64,000 bases of DNA. It comes from Streptomyces sp. 1-11. Lineage in GTDB: Bacteria; Actinomycetota; Actinomycetes; Streptomycetales; Streptomycetaceae. The notes below the pieces were generated by a model that saw nothing but the letters and a program-made list of their open reading frames with translations, did not search any database and was not told the origin of the DNA. Both the position numbers and the translations under genes were made by a program. The stretch covers positions 1 through 64,000 of the forward strand of contig NZ_BJTV01000025.1 in the NCBI RefSeq assembly GCF_007176755.1, given 5' to 3'. This document shows positions 8,018-16,580 of the stretch, piece by piece; the first letter of the stretch is position 1, and each line of letters begins with the position of its first letter.

Positions 8018-9527
8018 GAGCGGCCTCCTTGTCGGTCGTGGGGTTGCTGACGGCGAGTGCCATCACTGAGTCCTGGGTGGCCTCGTCGGCGGACAGTTCG
8101 CCCGCGATCCGGCCCTGGGCCATCACCAGCACCCGGTCGCTCATGCCGAGCACCTCGGGCAGATCGCTGGAGATCATGAGTACGGCGGCGCCGGCCGCGG
8201 TCAGCTCGTTGATGAGCTGGTAGATCTCGACCTTGGCGCCGACGTCGATGCCGCGGGTCGGCTCGTCGAGGATCAGCACCTTGGTGTCCGCGAGCAGCCA
8301 CTTGCCGATGACGACCTTCTGCTGGTTGCCGCCGGACAGCGTGCGCACGTGCTGGCCGAGCCCGGCCATGCGCACCCCGAGCTGCCCGGCGATCCGCGCG
8401 GCCGCCTCGCGCTGGCCCCTGAGGTCGACGAGCCCGGCGTGCGTGGCGGCGCGCATGGTGACCAGGCCGAGGTTCTCCTCGACCGACTGGTCGAGCACCA
8501 GCCCCTGGCCCTTGCGGTCCTCCGGGACCAGCCCGATGCCGGCCGCCATGGCCGCGTTGACGTCATGGCGCCTCAGGGACGCGCCGGCGACCTTCACGGA
8601 CCCCTTGTCGTAGGGGTCGGCGCCGAACACCGCCCGTACGACCTCGGTCCGGCCGGCGCCGACCAGCCCGGCGACGCCGACCACCTCACCGGCGTGCACC
8701 TCGAAGCCGACGTCGTGGAAGACACCGTCCCGGGTCAGGCCCTCGACGCTGAGCAGCGCGGCTCCCCGGCCGGCCCGTTCGCGCGGGTACTGCTGCTCGA
8801 TGGAACGGCCCACCATGAGGCGGACCAGCTCCGCCTCCGGGGTGGCGGCCGGGACCTGCCCGACGCTCCTGCCGTCCCGGATGACGGTGACCCGGTCGCC
8901 CAGGGCGGCGATCTCCTCCAGGTGGTGGGTGATGAAGACGATCCCGACGCCGTCCTCGCGCAGCCGGCGCACGATCGCGAAGAGCTTGTCGACCTCCTCG
9001 GAGGTGAGCACCGCGGTCGGCTCGTCCATGATCAGGACGCGCGCGTCCAGGCTGAGCGCCTTGGCGATCTCGACCATCTGCAGGCGCGCGATGCCGAGTT
9101 CCCGCACCCGTGCCCGGGGGGACACGTGCACGCCGACCCGCTCCAGCAGGACCTCGGCGTCCGCCTCCATGCGCCTGCGGTCGATCATCCCGAACCGGCG
9201 CGGCTGCCGGCCGAGGAAGATGTTCTCGGCGACCGTGAGGTCGGGTACGAGGTTGAACTCCTGGTAGATGGTGGCGATCCCGAGGCGTTCGGCGTCCTGC
9301 GCGCCGTTGATGCGCACCTCCCGGCCGCCGGCCAGGATCCGCCCGGCGTCGGGCGTGTGGGCGCCGGAGAGCATCTTGATCAGGGTGCTCTTGCCCGCGC
9401 CGTTCTCGCCGAGCAGCACGTGCACCTCGCCGCGGCGCAGGTCGAAGTCGACGCCGTCCAGCGCGACCACGCCGGGGAAGCTCTTCCTGACGCCCTCGAT
9501 GCGCAGCAACTCGTCCTGGTCGCTCAC
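8007..9527 (-). CDS. rbsA: Ribose ABC transporter ATP-binding protein
   Basis: A 506-residue duplicated ABC ATPase of the RbsA/MglA class. The first cassette has Walker A GENGAGKST at about 38-46 and Walker B VLIMDEPTAVL; its signature is degenerate (GIARLQMVEIAKAL), as usual in this class. The second has a degenerate Walker A (GLVGAGRTE), signature LSGGNQQKV and LILDEPTRGID. The GTG start at 9527 is chosen because it overlaps the rbsR stop by 4 bp and AGGAG lies just upstream; the frame is open further 5' only as a shadow of rbsR. It energises the RbsCB fusion. Confidence 0.93.
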   Translation of the reverse strand: MSDQDELLRIEGVRKSFPGVVALDGVDFDLRRGEVHVLLGENGAGKSTLIKMLSGAHTPDAGRILAGGREVRINGAQDAERLGIATIYQEFNLVPDLTVAENIFLGRQPRRFGMIDRRRMEADAEVLLERVGVHVSPRARVRELGIARLQMVEIAKALSLDARVLIMDEPTAVLTSEEVDKLFAIVRRLREDGVGIVFITHHLEEIAALGDRVTVIRDGRSVGQVPAATPEAELVRLMVGRSIEQQYPRERAGRGAALLSVEGLTRDGVFHDVGFEVHAGEVVGVAGLVGAGRTEVVRAVFGADPYDKGSVKVAGASLRRHDVNAAMAAGIGLVPEDRKGQGLVLDQSVEENLGLVTMRAATHAGLVDLRGQREAAARIAGQLGVRMAGLGQHVRTLSGGNQQKVVIGKWLLADTKVLILDEPTRGIDVGAKVEIYQLINELTAAGAAVLMISSDLPEVLGMSDRVLVMAQGRIAGELSADEATQDSVMALAVSNPTTDKEAARGH

Positions 9528-10552
9528 GACTCGCTCCTGTTCGTTGCGTGATTCCCGTCGGGGGCCGCGCCGCACGAGCGGCGCACGACGAGGCGGGCGG
9601 GGAGGGTGACGGACTCGCCGGGCCGCCCCTCGATGCGGTCCACCAGGGCCCGTACGGCGGCCCGGCCCAGCTCGCCCGTGGGCTGGGTGATCGCGGTGAC
9701 CGGCGGATCGGTGTGCACGAACCAGCGGATGTCGTCGAACGCGGCGAGCGCGATGTCGTCCGGGACGCGCAGCCCGCGCGCGCGGATCGCGTCCAGGGCG
9801 CCGAGCGCCATCAGGTTGTCCGCGGCGAAGACCGCCTCGGGCGGCTCGGGCAGGTCGAGGAAGCCCTCGGTGACCCGCCGTCCGCTCTCGGCCTGGAAGT
9901 CGCCCTGTCCGGTGTACGCGTCGGGCAGGTCCAGCCCGTATTCGGCCAGGGCGGCCCGGAAGGCCTCGACGCGCTCGCTGCCGGTGGTGGTGGCCGCCGG
10001 TCCGGAGATGATCGCCAGCCGCCGGTGCCCGAGCCCGTGCAGGTGTGCGACGAGGTCCCGCACGGCGCGCCGCCCGTCGGCCCGCACCACGGGCACCTCG
10101 ACGCCCGGGATCCACCGGTCGACGAAGACCATCGGCGTCCCCGCGCGCGCGGCGTCCAGCATCAGCGGCGAGCCGCCGTCGGTGGGGGAGACCAGCAGGC
10201 CGTCTATCCGGCGGTCCAGCAGGGTCCGCACATGGTGGTCCTGGAGGTCGGGCCGCTCGTCGGCGTTGCCGATGATCACGCTGTAGCCGAGCGCGCGGGC
10301 CTCCTCCTCGACGGAGCGGGCCAGTTCGGTGAAGTAGGGGTTCAGTACGTCGCTGATGACCAGGCCGAGGGTGCGGGTCTGGTCGGTGCGCAGGGAACGG
10401 GCGACGGCGTTGGGGCGGTAGCCCAGCGCCTCGACGGCGGCCAGCACGCGCGTGCGTGCGTCCGCGCTGACCGACGGGTGCTCGTTCAGGACGCGCGACA
10501 CCGTGGCGACCGAGACGCCCGCCGCGGCGGCGACGTCCTTGATGCTCGCCAT
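9524..10552 (-). CDS. LacI-family regulator of the ribose operon
   Basis: A 342-residue LacI/GalR protein heading the ribose operon. The HTH is at residues 3-23 (IKDVAAAAGVSVATVSRVLN) and the effector domain ends with DDIALAAFDDIRWF. The ATG at 10552 is preferred over an in-frame GTG at 10564 because the GTG lies inside the ribosome-binding sequence AAGGAGGT, which is well spaced from the ATG. The gene is co-transcribed with rbsA-CB-K-D, so it is probably autoregulated through the two upstream operators. A role like RbsR is inferred from position. Confidence 0.92.
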   Translation of the reverse strand: MASIKDVAAAAGVSVATVSRVLNEHPSVSADARTRVLAAVEALGYRPNAVARSLRTDQTRTLGLVISDVLNPYFTELARSVEEEARALGYSVIIGNADERPDLQDHHVRTLLDRRIDGLLVSPTDGGSPLMLDAARAGTPMVFVDRWIPGVEVPVVRADGRRAVRDLVAHLHGLGHRRLAIISGPAATTTGSERVEAFRAALAEYGLDLPDAYTGQGDFQAESGRRVTEGFLDLPEPPEAVFAADNLMALGALDAIRARGLRVPDDIALAAFDDIRWFVHTDPPVTAITQPTGELGRAAVRALVDRIEGRPGESVTLPARLVVRRSCGAAPDGNHATNRSES

Positions 10553-10580
10553 CGCCGGCTCCACCTCCTTGTGGAACTCA

Positions 10581-10626
10581 TGGAATCGATTACATCGACG
10601 TGCATGAAGGATTGGAATCGATTACA
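10581..10626. promoter_or_regulatory. Tandem LacI-type operators of the ribose operon
   Basis: Two identical 14-mers, TGGAATCGATTACA, lie at 10581-10594 and 10613-10626. Each is a near palindrome around AATCGATT with a central CG, typical of LacI-family sites. Their centres are 32 bp apart, close to three helical turns, so two dimers would bind the same face of the DNA. They lie 29-74 bp upstream of the regulator's ATG and no gene reads away on the other side. Confidence 0.8.
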
Positions 10627-10671
10627 CGAGCGAGAGCAAGGGGGTGCCGGGTGGCTGAAACTGAATCGTGA

Positions 10672-10711
10672 CCCACCGGGTGTCCCGGGTCCGGCCGGGT
10701 CACCCGGTGGG
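10672..10711 (-). terminator. Terminator hairpin after the membrane protein gene
   Basis: An 11-bp perfect inverted repeat (10672-10682 and 10701-10711) lies about 20 bp beyond the stop of the leftward membrane protein gene. The inner bases can pair further. There is no U-tract. It separates that gene from the ribose operon. Confidence 0.6.
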
Positions 10712-10732
10712 CGTGATGCCGGGGGCCCGGGG

Positions 10733-11296
10733 TCACGCGTCCTTGGCCGCGCGCCCCAGTCGGAGGGCGGACACCAGGAAGAAGATCCCGCCGAGGAGGG
10801 CGTAGCCGGCCAGGGAGTCCAGGGAGGCGCCGGACGCGCCCGCCTGCGCGTAGAACGACGCGCCGGCGAGGACGGAGACGGCGCCGCTGGCGATCATCGC
10901 CCACTGTCCTCCCAGCCGGCGCCGGGCGGCGCCGACGAGGAGCTGGACCAGGCCCGCGGTGACGGCCCAGACGCCCCAGACGCGCAGCACCGCCGGGATC
11001 CCCGACGTGGCGGCCACGGCGAGGGCGGCGCCGGTGAGGGCGCTGAGCGCGATGTTCGCGTACAGGTGGCGCACCGGGCCGTCGTCCGCCCTGGCGGACC
11101 GGACGTCGATCACGGCGCACGCGACGTCGAACAGGGGATAGGTCACCAGGAGCACCGAGCTCCACGGGGTCAGCGCGCCGGCGGCCGGGAACAGCAGGGC
11201 GGCCCACGCGGCGGCGAACGCGAAGCGCGAGAGGTACAGCTTCCGCAGGGTCGCGGGGACGCTGGTGCGGGCGGGGGTGGCGACGAAGGTATCCAC
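10733..11296 (-). CDS. Multi-pass membrane protein of unknown function
   Basis: A 187-residue protein with about five to six hydrophobic helices (for example FAFAAAWAALLFPAAGAL, WSSVLLVTYPLFDVACAV, LLGGIFFLVSAL) and short Arg-rich loops. I do not recognise a specific family; overall make-up recalls small DUF308/HdeD-like membrane proteins. It is divergent from a TetR regulator, with a 17-bp inverted repeat in the gap, so it is the likely target of that regulator and may be an efflux or stress-related membrane protein. Confidence 0.75.
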   Translation of the reverse strand: MDTFVATPARTSVPATLRKLYLSRFAFAAAWAALLFPAAGALTPWSSVLLVTYPLFDVACAVIDVRSARADDGPVRHLYANIALSALTGAALAVAATSGIPAVLRVWGVWAVTAGLVQLLVGAARRRLGGQWAMIASGAVSVLAGASFYAQAGASGASLDSLAGYALLGGIFFLVSALRLGRAAKDA

Positions 11297-11317
11297 GGGG
11301 TGCCTTCCCTGAAGCGG

Positions 11318-11386
11318 GGGAGAACGTTCGGTCTATCTGTCATCGAAGTGGGTGCCGCGTCTGCTGTCAAGACCGAACGTTCTCCC
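11318..11386. promoter_or_regulatory. Paired operator sites for the divergent TetR regulator
   Basis: GGGAGAACGTTCGGTCT at 11318-11334 and its exact reverse complement at 11370-11386 form a 17-bp inverted repeat 35 bp apart, each centred on the palindrome GAACGTTC. The left copy sits just upstream of the membrane protein start and the right copy just upstream of the TetR start, so one regulator could control both directions. Confidence 0.8.
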
Positions 11387-11411
11387 TTGCCGTTGCGGTA
11401 ACCTCGGCCCC

Positions 11412-11990
11412 ATGAGCCGGGGAACAGCGAGGGGCAGCACGTCCGAGGCACGCAAACGCCTGCTCGGCACGGCGACGAGGGTCTTCTACGCCGAGGGGAT
11501 CCACTCCGTCGGTGTCGACCGGATCATCGCGGAGGCGCAGGTGACGCGGGCGACGCTCTACCGGCACTTCTCGGGCAAGGAGGAGCTCGTCCTCGCCTAC
11601 CTCGACCTGGCCGACCAGGGGATCCGGGAACAGGTCGCCGCCGCGCAGGAGAGCGGCGAGTCGCCGGCCGACCGGGTCAGGGCCGTCGCCCGCTCCATCG
11701 CCGAGGGCATCAGGTCCCCGGGGTTCCGCGGCTGCGCCTTCCTCAACGCGGTGGCCGAATACCCCGACCCGGCCCACCCCGTCCACCAGGCGGTGCTGGC
11801 GCACCGGCAGTGGTTCCTGGAAACCGTCACGGACCTGCTGGCGCGGGCCGGCCGCGAGCCCGCGGACGAGGCCGGCCGGCACCTCGTCATGCTGCGGGAC
11901 GGCGCGATGGCGGCCGGCTGCCTCTTCGACCCGCAGCTGGTCACCGGGACCTTCCTGCGGGGCGTCGAGGGGATCCTCCAGGCCGCCTAG
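11412..11990 (+). CDS. TetR/AcrR-family regulator
   Basis: A 192-residue TetR repressor. Residues about 12-60 form the HTH domain (SVGVDRIIAEAQVTRATLYRHFSGKEELV) and the rest is a helical ligand domain (FRGCAFLNAVAEYPDPAHPV) like that of regulators of small-molecule or electrophile responses. The ATG at 11412 is chosen; an earlier in-frame GTG at 11352 would put the palindromic operator inside the coding sequence. It is divergent from a membrane protein gene and probably represses both. Confidence 0.92.
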   Translation: MSRGTARGSTSEARKRLLGTATRVFYAEGIHSVGVDRIIAEAQVTRATLYRHFSGKEELVLAYLDLADQGIREQVAAAQESGESPADRVRAVARSIAEGIRSPGFRGCAFLNAVAEYPDPAHPVHQAVLAHRQWFLETVTDLLARAGREPADEAGRHLVMLRDGAMAAGCLFDPQLVTGTFLRGVEGILQAA

Positions 11991-12166
11991 GGACTGTCGG
12001 ACAGGCCCTAAGCTCCCTCTTCCCAATCCCGCCGATCCCGCCGGATCCGCCGCATCCCGCCGGGTTCGAGCCGGAACACCCGGCCTCCGCCCCGGCCCGC
12101 CTCCGCCCCGCTTCGGCCTCGCCGGAGGGGGAGTCCCCTGTCACACCTCACCGGTACCGTCGGATC

Positions 12167-14431
12167 ATGCCCAACCAGCCATCCGCGGCCCCCGGGGAGC
12201 GCCGGCTCGCCACGCTCGAAGGCGTGCTGGAGCGGATTACCTACGCCAACGAGGAGAGCGGTTACACCGTCGCCCGCGTCGACACCGGCCGGGGCGGCGG
12301 CGACCTCCTCACGGTGGTCGGCGCGCTGCTCGGCGCCCAGGTCGGGGAGTCGCTGCGGATGGAGGGCCGCTGGGGCTCGCACCCGCAGTACGGCAAGCAG
12401 TTCGTCTGCGAGAACTTCACGACGGTGCTGCCCGCCACCGTCCAGGGCATCCGGCGCTACCTGGGCTCCGGGCTGGTCAAGGGCATCGGCCCGGTCTTCG
12501 CGGACCGCATCACCCAGCACTTCGGCGTGGACACCCTGCGGATCATCGAGGAGGAGCCGAAGCGGCTGGTCGAGGTCCCGGGCCTCGGCCCCAAGCGGAC
12601 CAGGAAGATCGCCGACGCCTGGGAGGAGCAGAAGGCGATCAAGGAGGTCATGCTCTTCCTCCAGACCGTCGAGGTGTCCACCTCCGTCGCCGTGCGGATC
12701 TACAAGAAGTACGGCGACGCGTCCATCTCGGTGGTGAAGAACCAGCCCTACCGGCTGGCCTCCGAGGTCTGGGGCATCGGCTTCCTCACCGCCGACCGGA
12801 TCGCCCGGTCCGTCGGCATCCCGCACGACAGTCCCGAGCGCGTGAAGGCGGGCCTGCAGTACGCGCTGTCCCAGTCCGCCGACCAGGGCCACTGCTTCCT
12901 GCCGGAGGAACGGCTGATCGCGGACGCGGTGAAGCTGCTCCAGGTCGACACCGGCCTGGTCATCGAGTGCCTCGCCGAACTGGCCGAGCCGCCCGAGGAG
13001 GGCGGGGACCCGGGGGTCGTCCGGGAGAAGGTGCCCGGTCCCGACGGCGACGCGGAGCCCGTGACCGCCGTCTACCTGGTGCCTTTCCATCGGGCCGAAC
13101 TCTCCCTCTCCGCCCAGCTGCTGCGGCTGCTGCGCACCCCGCAGGACCGGATGCCCGCCTTCCGTGAGGTGCCCTGGGACAAGGCGCTCGGCTGGCTCAG
13201 GGCCCGTACCGGCGCCGACCTCGCCCCCGAGCAGGAGGCCGCCGTACGGCTCGCGCTGACCGAGAAGGTGGCCGTGCTCACCGGCGGCCCCGGCTGCGGC
13301 AAGTCCTTCACGGTGCGCTCGATCGTGGAACTGGCCCGCGCCAAGCACGCCAAGGTGCTGCTCGCCGCGCCCACCGGCCGGGCCGCCAAGCGGCTGGCCG
13401 AGCTGACCGGCGCGGAGGCCCGCACGGTCCACCGGCTGCTGGAGCTCAAGCCCGGCGGCGACGCCGCCTATGACCGGGACCGCCCGCTGGACGCCGACCT
13501 GGTGGTCGTGGACGAGGCCTCGATGCTGGACCTGCTGCTCGCCAACAAGCTGGTCAAGGCCGTGCCGCCGGGGGCGCACCTGCTCTTCGTCGGCGACGTG
13601 GACCAGTTGCCCAGCGTCGGCGCCGGGGAGGTGCTGCGCGATCTGCTCGCCGAGGGCGGCCCCGTTCCGGCGGTGCGGCTCACCCGGGTCTTCCGGCAGG
13701 CCCAGCAGTCCGGCGTCGTCACCAACGCGCACCGCATCAACGCCGGGCAGCACCCGCTCACCGACGGGCTGAAGGACTTCTTCCTCTTCGTCGAGGACGA
13801 CACCGAGGAGGCCGGCCGGCTCACCGTGGACGTGGCCGCCCGCCGGATCCCGGCCCGGTTCGGCCTGGACCCGCGCCGGGACGTGCAGGTGCTCGCCCCC
13901 ATGCACCGCGGCCCGGCCGGCGCCGGCACCCTCAACGGGCTGCTCCAGCAGGCCATCACCCCGGGCCGCCCCGAGCTGCCGGAGAAGCGGCTCGGCGGCC
14001 GGGTCTTCCGTGTCGGCGACAAGGTCACCCAGATCCGCAACAATTACGAGAAGGGGGAGAACGGTGTCTTCAACGGCACCGTGGGCGTCGTCACCTCGCT
14101 CGACCCGGTCGACCAGCGTCTGACGGTGCTGACGGACGAGGACGAGGAGGTTCCGTACGACTTCGACGAACTGGACGAACTGGCCCACGCCTACGCGGTG
14201 ACGATCCACCGCTCGCAGGGCAGCGAGTATCCCGCGGTGGTGATACCCGTCACCACCGGCGCCTGGATGATGCTGCAGCGGAACCTGCTGTACACGGCGG
14301 TGACACGGGCGAAACGGCTGGTCGTACTCGTCGGTTCACGCAAGGCGATCGGACAGGCGGTGCGCACGGTGTCGGCGGGCCGGCGCTGCACGGCCCTCGA
14401 CTTCCGGCTCCGGGGGGCCGGAACGCTCTGA
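12167..14431 (+). CDS. recD2: RecD2-type ATP-dependent DNA helicase
   Basis: A 754-residue SF1B helicase of the RecD2 class, which acts without RecBC. An N-terminal OB-like region (residues 10-90) is followed by helix-hairpin-helix repeats (VPGLGPKRTRKIADAW, about 140-155). Walker A GGPGCGKS is at about 372-379, Walker B VVVDEASM at about 445-452 and the C-terminal motif VTIHRSQGSEYPAVVIP at about 675. It unwinds 5'-to-3' in DNA repair. The ATG at 12167 is the first Met that yields the family N-terminus (LEGVLERITYANEESGYTVARV). It stands alone, with citrate synthase 230 bp downstream. Confidence 0.93.
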   Translation: MPNQPSAAPGERRLATLEGVLERITYANEESGYTVARVDTGRGGGDLLTVVGALLGAQVGESLRMEGRWGSHPQYGKQFVCENFTTVLPATVQGIRRYLGSGLVKGIGPVFADRITQHFGVDTLRIIEEEPKRLVEVPGLGPKRTRKIADAWEEQKAIKEVMLFLQTVEVSTSVAVRIYKKYGDASISVVKNQPYRLASEVWGIGFLTADRIARSVGIPHDSPERVKAGLQYALSQSADQGHCFLPEERLIADAVKLLQVDTGLVIECLAELAEPPEEGGDPGVVREKVPGPDGDAEPVTAVYLVPFHRAELSLSAQLLRLLRTPQDRMPAFREVPWDKALGWLRARTGADLAPEQEAAVRLALTEKVAVLTGGPGCGKSFTVRSIVELARAKHAKVLLAAPTGRAAKRLAELTGAEARTVHRLLELKPGGDAAYDRDRPLDADLVVVDEASMLDLLLANKLVKAVPPGAHLLFVGDVDQLPSVGAGEVLRDLLAEGGPVPAVRLTRVFRQAQQSGVVTNAHRINAGQHPLTDGLKDFFLFVEDDTEEAGRLTVDVAARRIPARFGLDPRRDVQVLAPMHRGPAGAGTLNGLLQQAITPGRPELPEKRLGGRVFRVGDKVTQIRNNYEKGENGVFNGTVGVVTSLDPVDQRLTVLTDEDEEVPYDFDELDELAHAYAVTIHRSQGSEYPAVVIPVTTGAWMMLQRNLLYTAVTRAKRLVVLVGSRKAIGQAVRTVSAGRRCTALDFRLRGAGTL

Positions 14432-14660
14432 CCAGCGGCTCGGACGCACATCACAAAAAATGATCGATCAAATGAGTCGTGAAGGTCACAGAGCACTTCC
14501 GGTTGCCGGTCGAAGCGGGCAGGATGAGCAGGTTGGCGGCACTGAGTGCCGTCGATGGGCCCAATGGTCGACCCCGAGTGCACTCTCCTGAGCCAAATGG
14601 GGGATGGTAGAGACAGTCAGGGCACCTCGAAGATGAGGCACTACGTCGGTGAGGGAAGAC

Positions 14661-15950
14661 GTGAGCGACAACTCTGTAGTACTGCGGTACGGCGACGGCG
14701 AGTACACCTACCCGGTGGTCGACAGCACCGTCGGTGACAAGGGCTTCGACATCGGGAAGCTCCGCGCCCAGACCGGTCTGGTGACTCTGGACAGCGGTTA
14801 CGGCAACACGGCCGCCTATAAATCCGCCATCACCTACCTCGACGGTGAGGCGGGCATCCTCCGCTACCGCGGCTACCCCATCGAGCAGCTGGCCGAACGC
14901 TCCACCTTCCTGGAGGTGGCCTACCTGCTGATCAACGGTGAGCTGCCGACCGTCGACGAGCTGACGACGTTCAAGGGCGACATCACGCGGCACACCCTGC
15001 TGCACGAGGACGTCAAGAACTTCTACAAGGGCTTCCCGCGCGACGCCCACCCGATGGCCATGCTGTCCTCGGTCGTCTCGGCGCTGTCCACCTTCTACCA
15101 GGACAGCCACAACCCGTTCGACGAGAAGCAGCGCAACCTCTCGACGATCCGCCTGCTCGCGAAGCTCCCGACGATCGCGGCGTACGCGTACAAGAAGTCG
15201 ATCGGTCACCCGTTCGTCTACCCGCGCAACGACCTCGGCTACGTCGAGAACTTCCTGCGCATGACGTTCTCCGTCCCGGCGGACGAGTACGAGCTGGACC
15301 CGGTCGTGGTCTCCGCCCTGGACAAGCTGCTGATCCTGCACGCGGACCACGAGCAGAACTGCTCCACCTCGACGGTCCGCCTGGTGGGCTCGTCGCAGGC
15401 CAACATGTTCGCGTCCATCTCGGCCGGCATCAACGCCCTGTGGGGCCCGCTGCACGGCGGCGCCAACCAGTCCGTGCTGGAGATGCTCGAGGGCATCCGC
15501 GACGCCGGCGGCGACGTCGACTCCTTCATCCGCAAGGTGAAGAACAAGGAGGACGGCGTCCGCCTGATGGGCTTCGGCCACCGGGTCTACAAGAACTTCG
15601 ACCCGCGCGCCAAGATCATCAAGGCCGCCGCGCACGATGTGCTCTCCGCCCTCGGCAAGTCCGACGAGCTGCTGGACATCGCGCTGAAGCTGGAGGAGCA
15701 CGCGCTCTCCGACGACTACTTCGTCTCGCGCAGCCTCTACCCGAACGTCGACTTCTACACCGGTCTGATCTACCGGGCCATGGGCTTCCCGACCGAGATG
15801 TTCACGGTCCTGTTCGCCCTCGGCCGGCTGCCGGGCTGGATCGCCCAGTGGCACGAGATGATCAAGGAGCCGGGCTCCCGCATCGGCCGTCCGCGCCAGA
15901 TCTACACGGGCGTCGTCGAGCGCGACTTCGTCCCGGTCGAGGAGCGCTGA
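14661..15950 (+). CDS. gltA: Citrate synthase
   Basis: A 429-residue type-II citrate synthase, the entry enzyme of the TCA cycle (oxaloacetate plus acetyl-CoA to citrate). Catalytic residues are visible: His227/His230 in LHADHEQNCST, His307 in GFGHRVYKNFDPRA and Asp314 in the same motif. The GTG at 14661 is preferred over an in-frame GTG at 14649 because GAGGGAA lies correctly before it and the protein then begins MSDNSVVLRYGDGEY, as in other streptomycetes. The 230-bp leader holds a TGATCGATCA palindrome near 14460 of unknown meaning. The gene is monocistronic. Confidence 0.96.
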   Translation: MSDNSVVLRYGDGEYTYPVVDSTVGDKGFDIGKLRAQTGLVTLDSGYGNTAAYKSAITYLDGEAGILRYRGYPIEQLAERSTFLEVAYLLINGELPTVDELTTFKGDITRHTLLHEDVKNFYKGFPRDAHPMAMLSSVVSALSTFYQDSHNPFDEKQRNLSTIRLLAKLPTIAAYAYKKSIGHPFVYPRNDLGYVENFLRMTFSVPADEYELDPVVVSALDKLLILHADHEQNCSTSTVRLVGSSQANMFASISAGINALWGPLHGGANQSVLEMLEGIRDAGGDVDSFIRKVKNKEDGVRLMGFGHRVYKNFDPRAKIIKAAAHDVLSALGKSDELLDIALKLEEHALSDDYFVSRSLYPNVDFYTGLIYRAMGFPTEMFTVLFALGRLPGWIAQWHEMIKEPGSRIGRPRQIYTGVVERDFVPVEER

Positions 15951-16049
15951 GCACCTGCCGGCCCCGGGGCGCCGCTTCGGCGCCCCACCCGCCGCACAGG
16001 GCCTGCCGTCACGGGCGGGCCCCGCGTCGACGGTACTGAGCGAAAAAAC

Positions 16050-16102
16050 GGAAGGCGCCCTGACGCCGGTCCCCCCACGGGCCGACGACCAGGGCGCCTT
16101 CC
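16050..16102 (-). terminator. U-tract terminator reading leftward
   Basis: A perfect 13-bp stem (16050-16062 and 16090-16102) encloses a 27-nt loop. On the minus strand it is followed at once by six T residues, making it one of only two U-tract terminators seen here. On the plus strand the A-run precedes the stem, so it fits a leftward transcript better than citrate synthase, though it may end both. Confidence 0.7.
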
Positions 16103-16556
16103 CATGTCCCGGTGCGGATTCCCCCCACGGGATCCGGCCGGGCGCTCGGAGAGGACAGCGCCTGAATTCGCTGTCTGAACACCACGGGCAACGCCCGCCG
16201 TGCTCCAGTGACACGGTGCGGTCTGCCGGGACAACGCACGCTGGGAGGGCCGCTCAAAGCTTCCCGGTGTACGTGCCCCGGCAACGCATCTCTGAGGAAG
16301 TCCCCCAAGACATCCTCAGATGCCAGTCAGCGCCCCCCAAGACGCTGGTCTGACATCGCCAACTTAGACCTTCGAACCCCTTCGATGGTTACGTTCGCGT
16401 CACTGTGATCTGCGTCTCTTGCATTTGTCCTTTAGGTGCGCAAGAGCCCCGATACGGTGATCGGGACTCAAGCGTAAGGATGATGCGCGAGCCTTGTGAA
16501 GAGCTTATGTGAGGCGCGCGCCCGACTCCAGGGGGACTCCCACTTCAACTGCGGCT
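16103..16556. other. Gene-free structured region around the C-rich-loop RNA
   Basis: No convincing gene is visible here. The sequence has many short stems: GACAGCG/CGCTGTC at 16154-16175 with an 8-nt loop, a GGGC/GCCC hairpin at about 16185-16198, CTCTTGC/GCAAGAG at 16416-16446, and a 9-10-bp stem with one mismatch at 16444-16469 around CCCGAT/ATCGGG. It is less GC-rich than the flanking genes, as expected of intergenic or RNA-coding DNA. The 16444-16469 hairpin could end a rightward RNA. Confidence 0.55.
16286..16354 (+). ncRNA. Candidate 6C-like small RNA (two hairpins with C-rich loops)
   Basis: Two consecutive hairpins have nearly the same loop. The first (16286-16323) has an 11-bp stem with a 2-nt bulge and a loop containing CCCCCAAGA. 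The second (16324-16352) has an 8-bp stem with a small internal loop and the loop CCCCCCAAGA. Paired hairpins with runs of about six C are the defining feature of the actinobacterial 6C RNA family. In such RNAs the C-rich loops are thought to pair with G-rich ribosome-binding sites. The transcript ends are not determined and strand is assigned by the C-runs. The position between citrate synthase and copA differs from the parA/cpaE-like context I recall for 6C. Confidence 0.6.
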
Positions 16557-16580
16557 AACCGCCGGTAACCTCGGGCGGTT
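16557..16580 (-). terminator. copA terminator hairpin
   Basis: A 7-bp stem AACCGCC/GGCGGTT (16557-16563 and 16574-16580) begins directly after the copA stop codon. There is no U-tract. Confidence 0.55.

Noticed and set aside
16208..16408. A 66-codon open frame over the structured intergenic region
   Set aside because: The product has no domain or good start signal, and the region is better explained by paired hairpins with C-rich loops.
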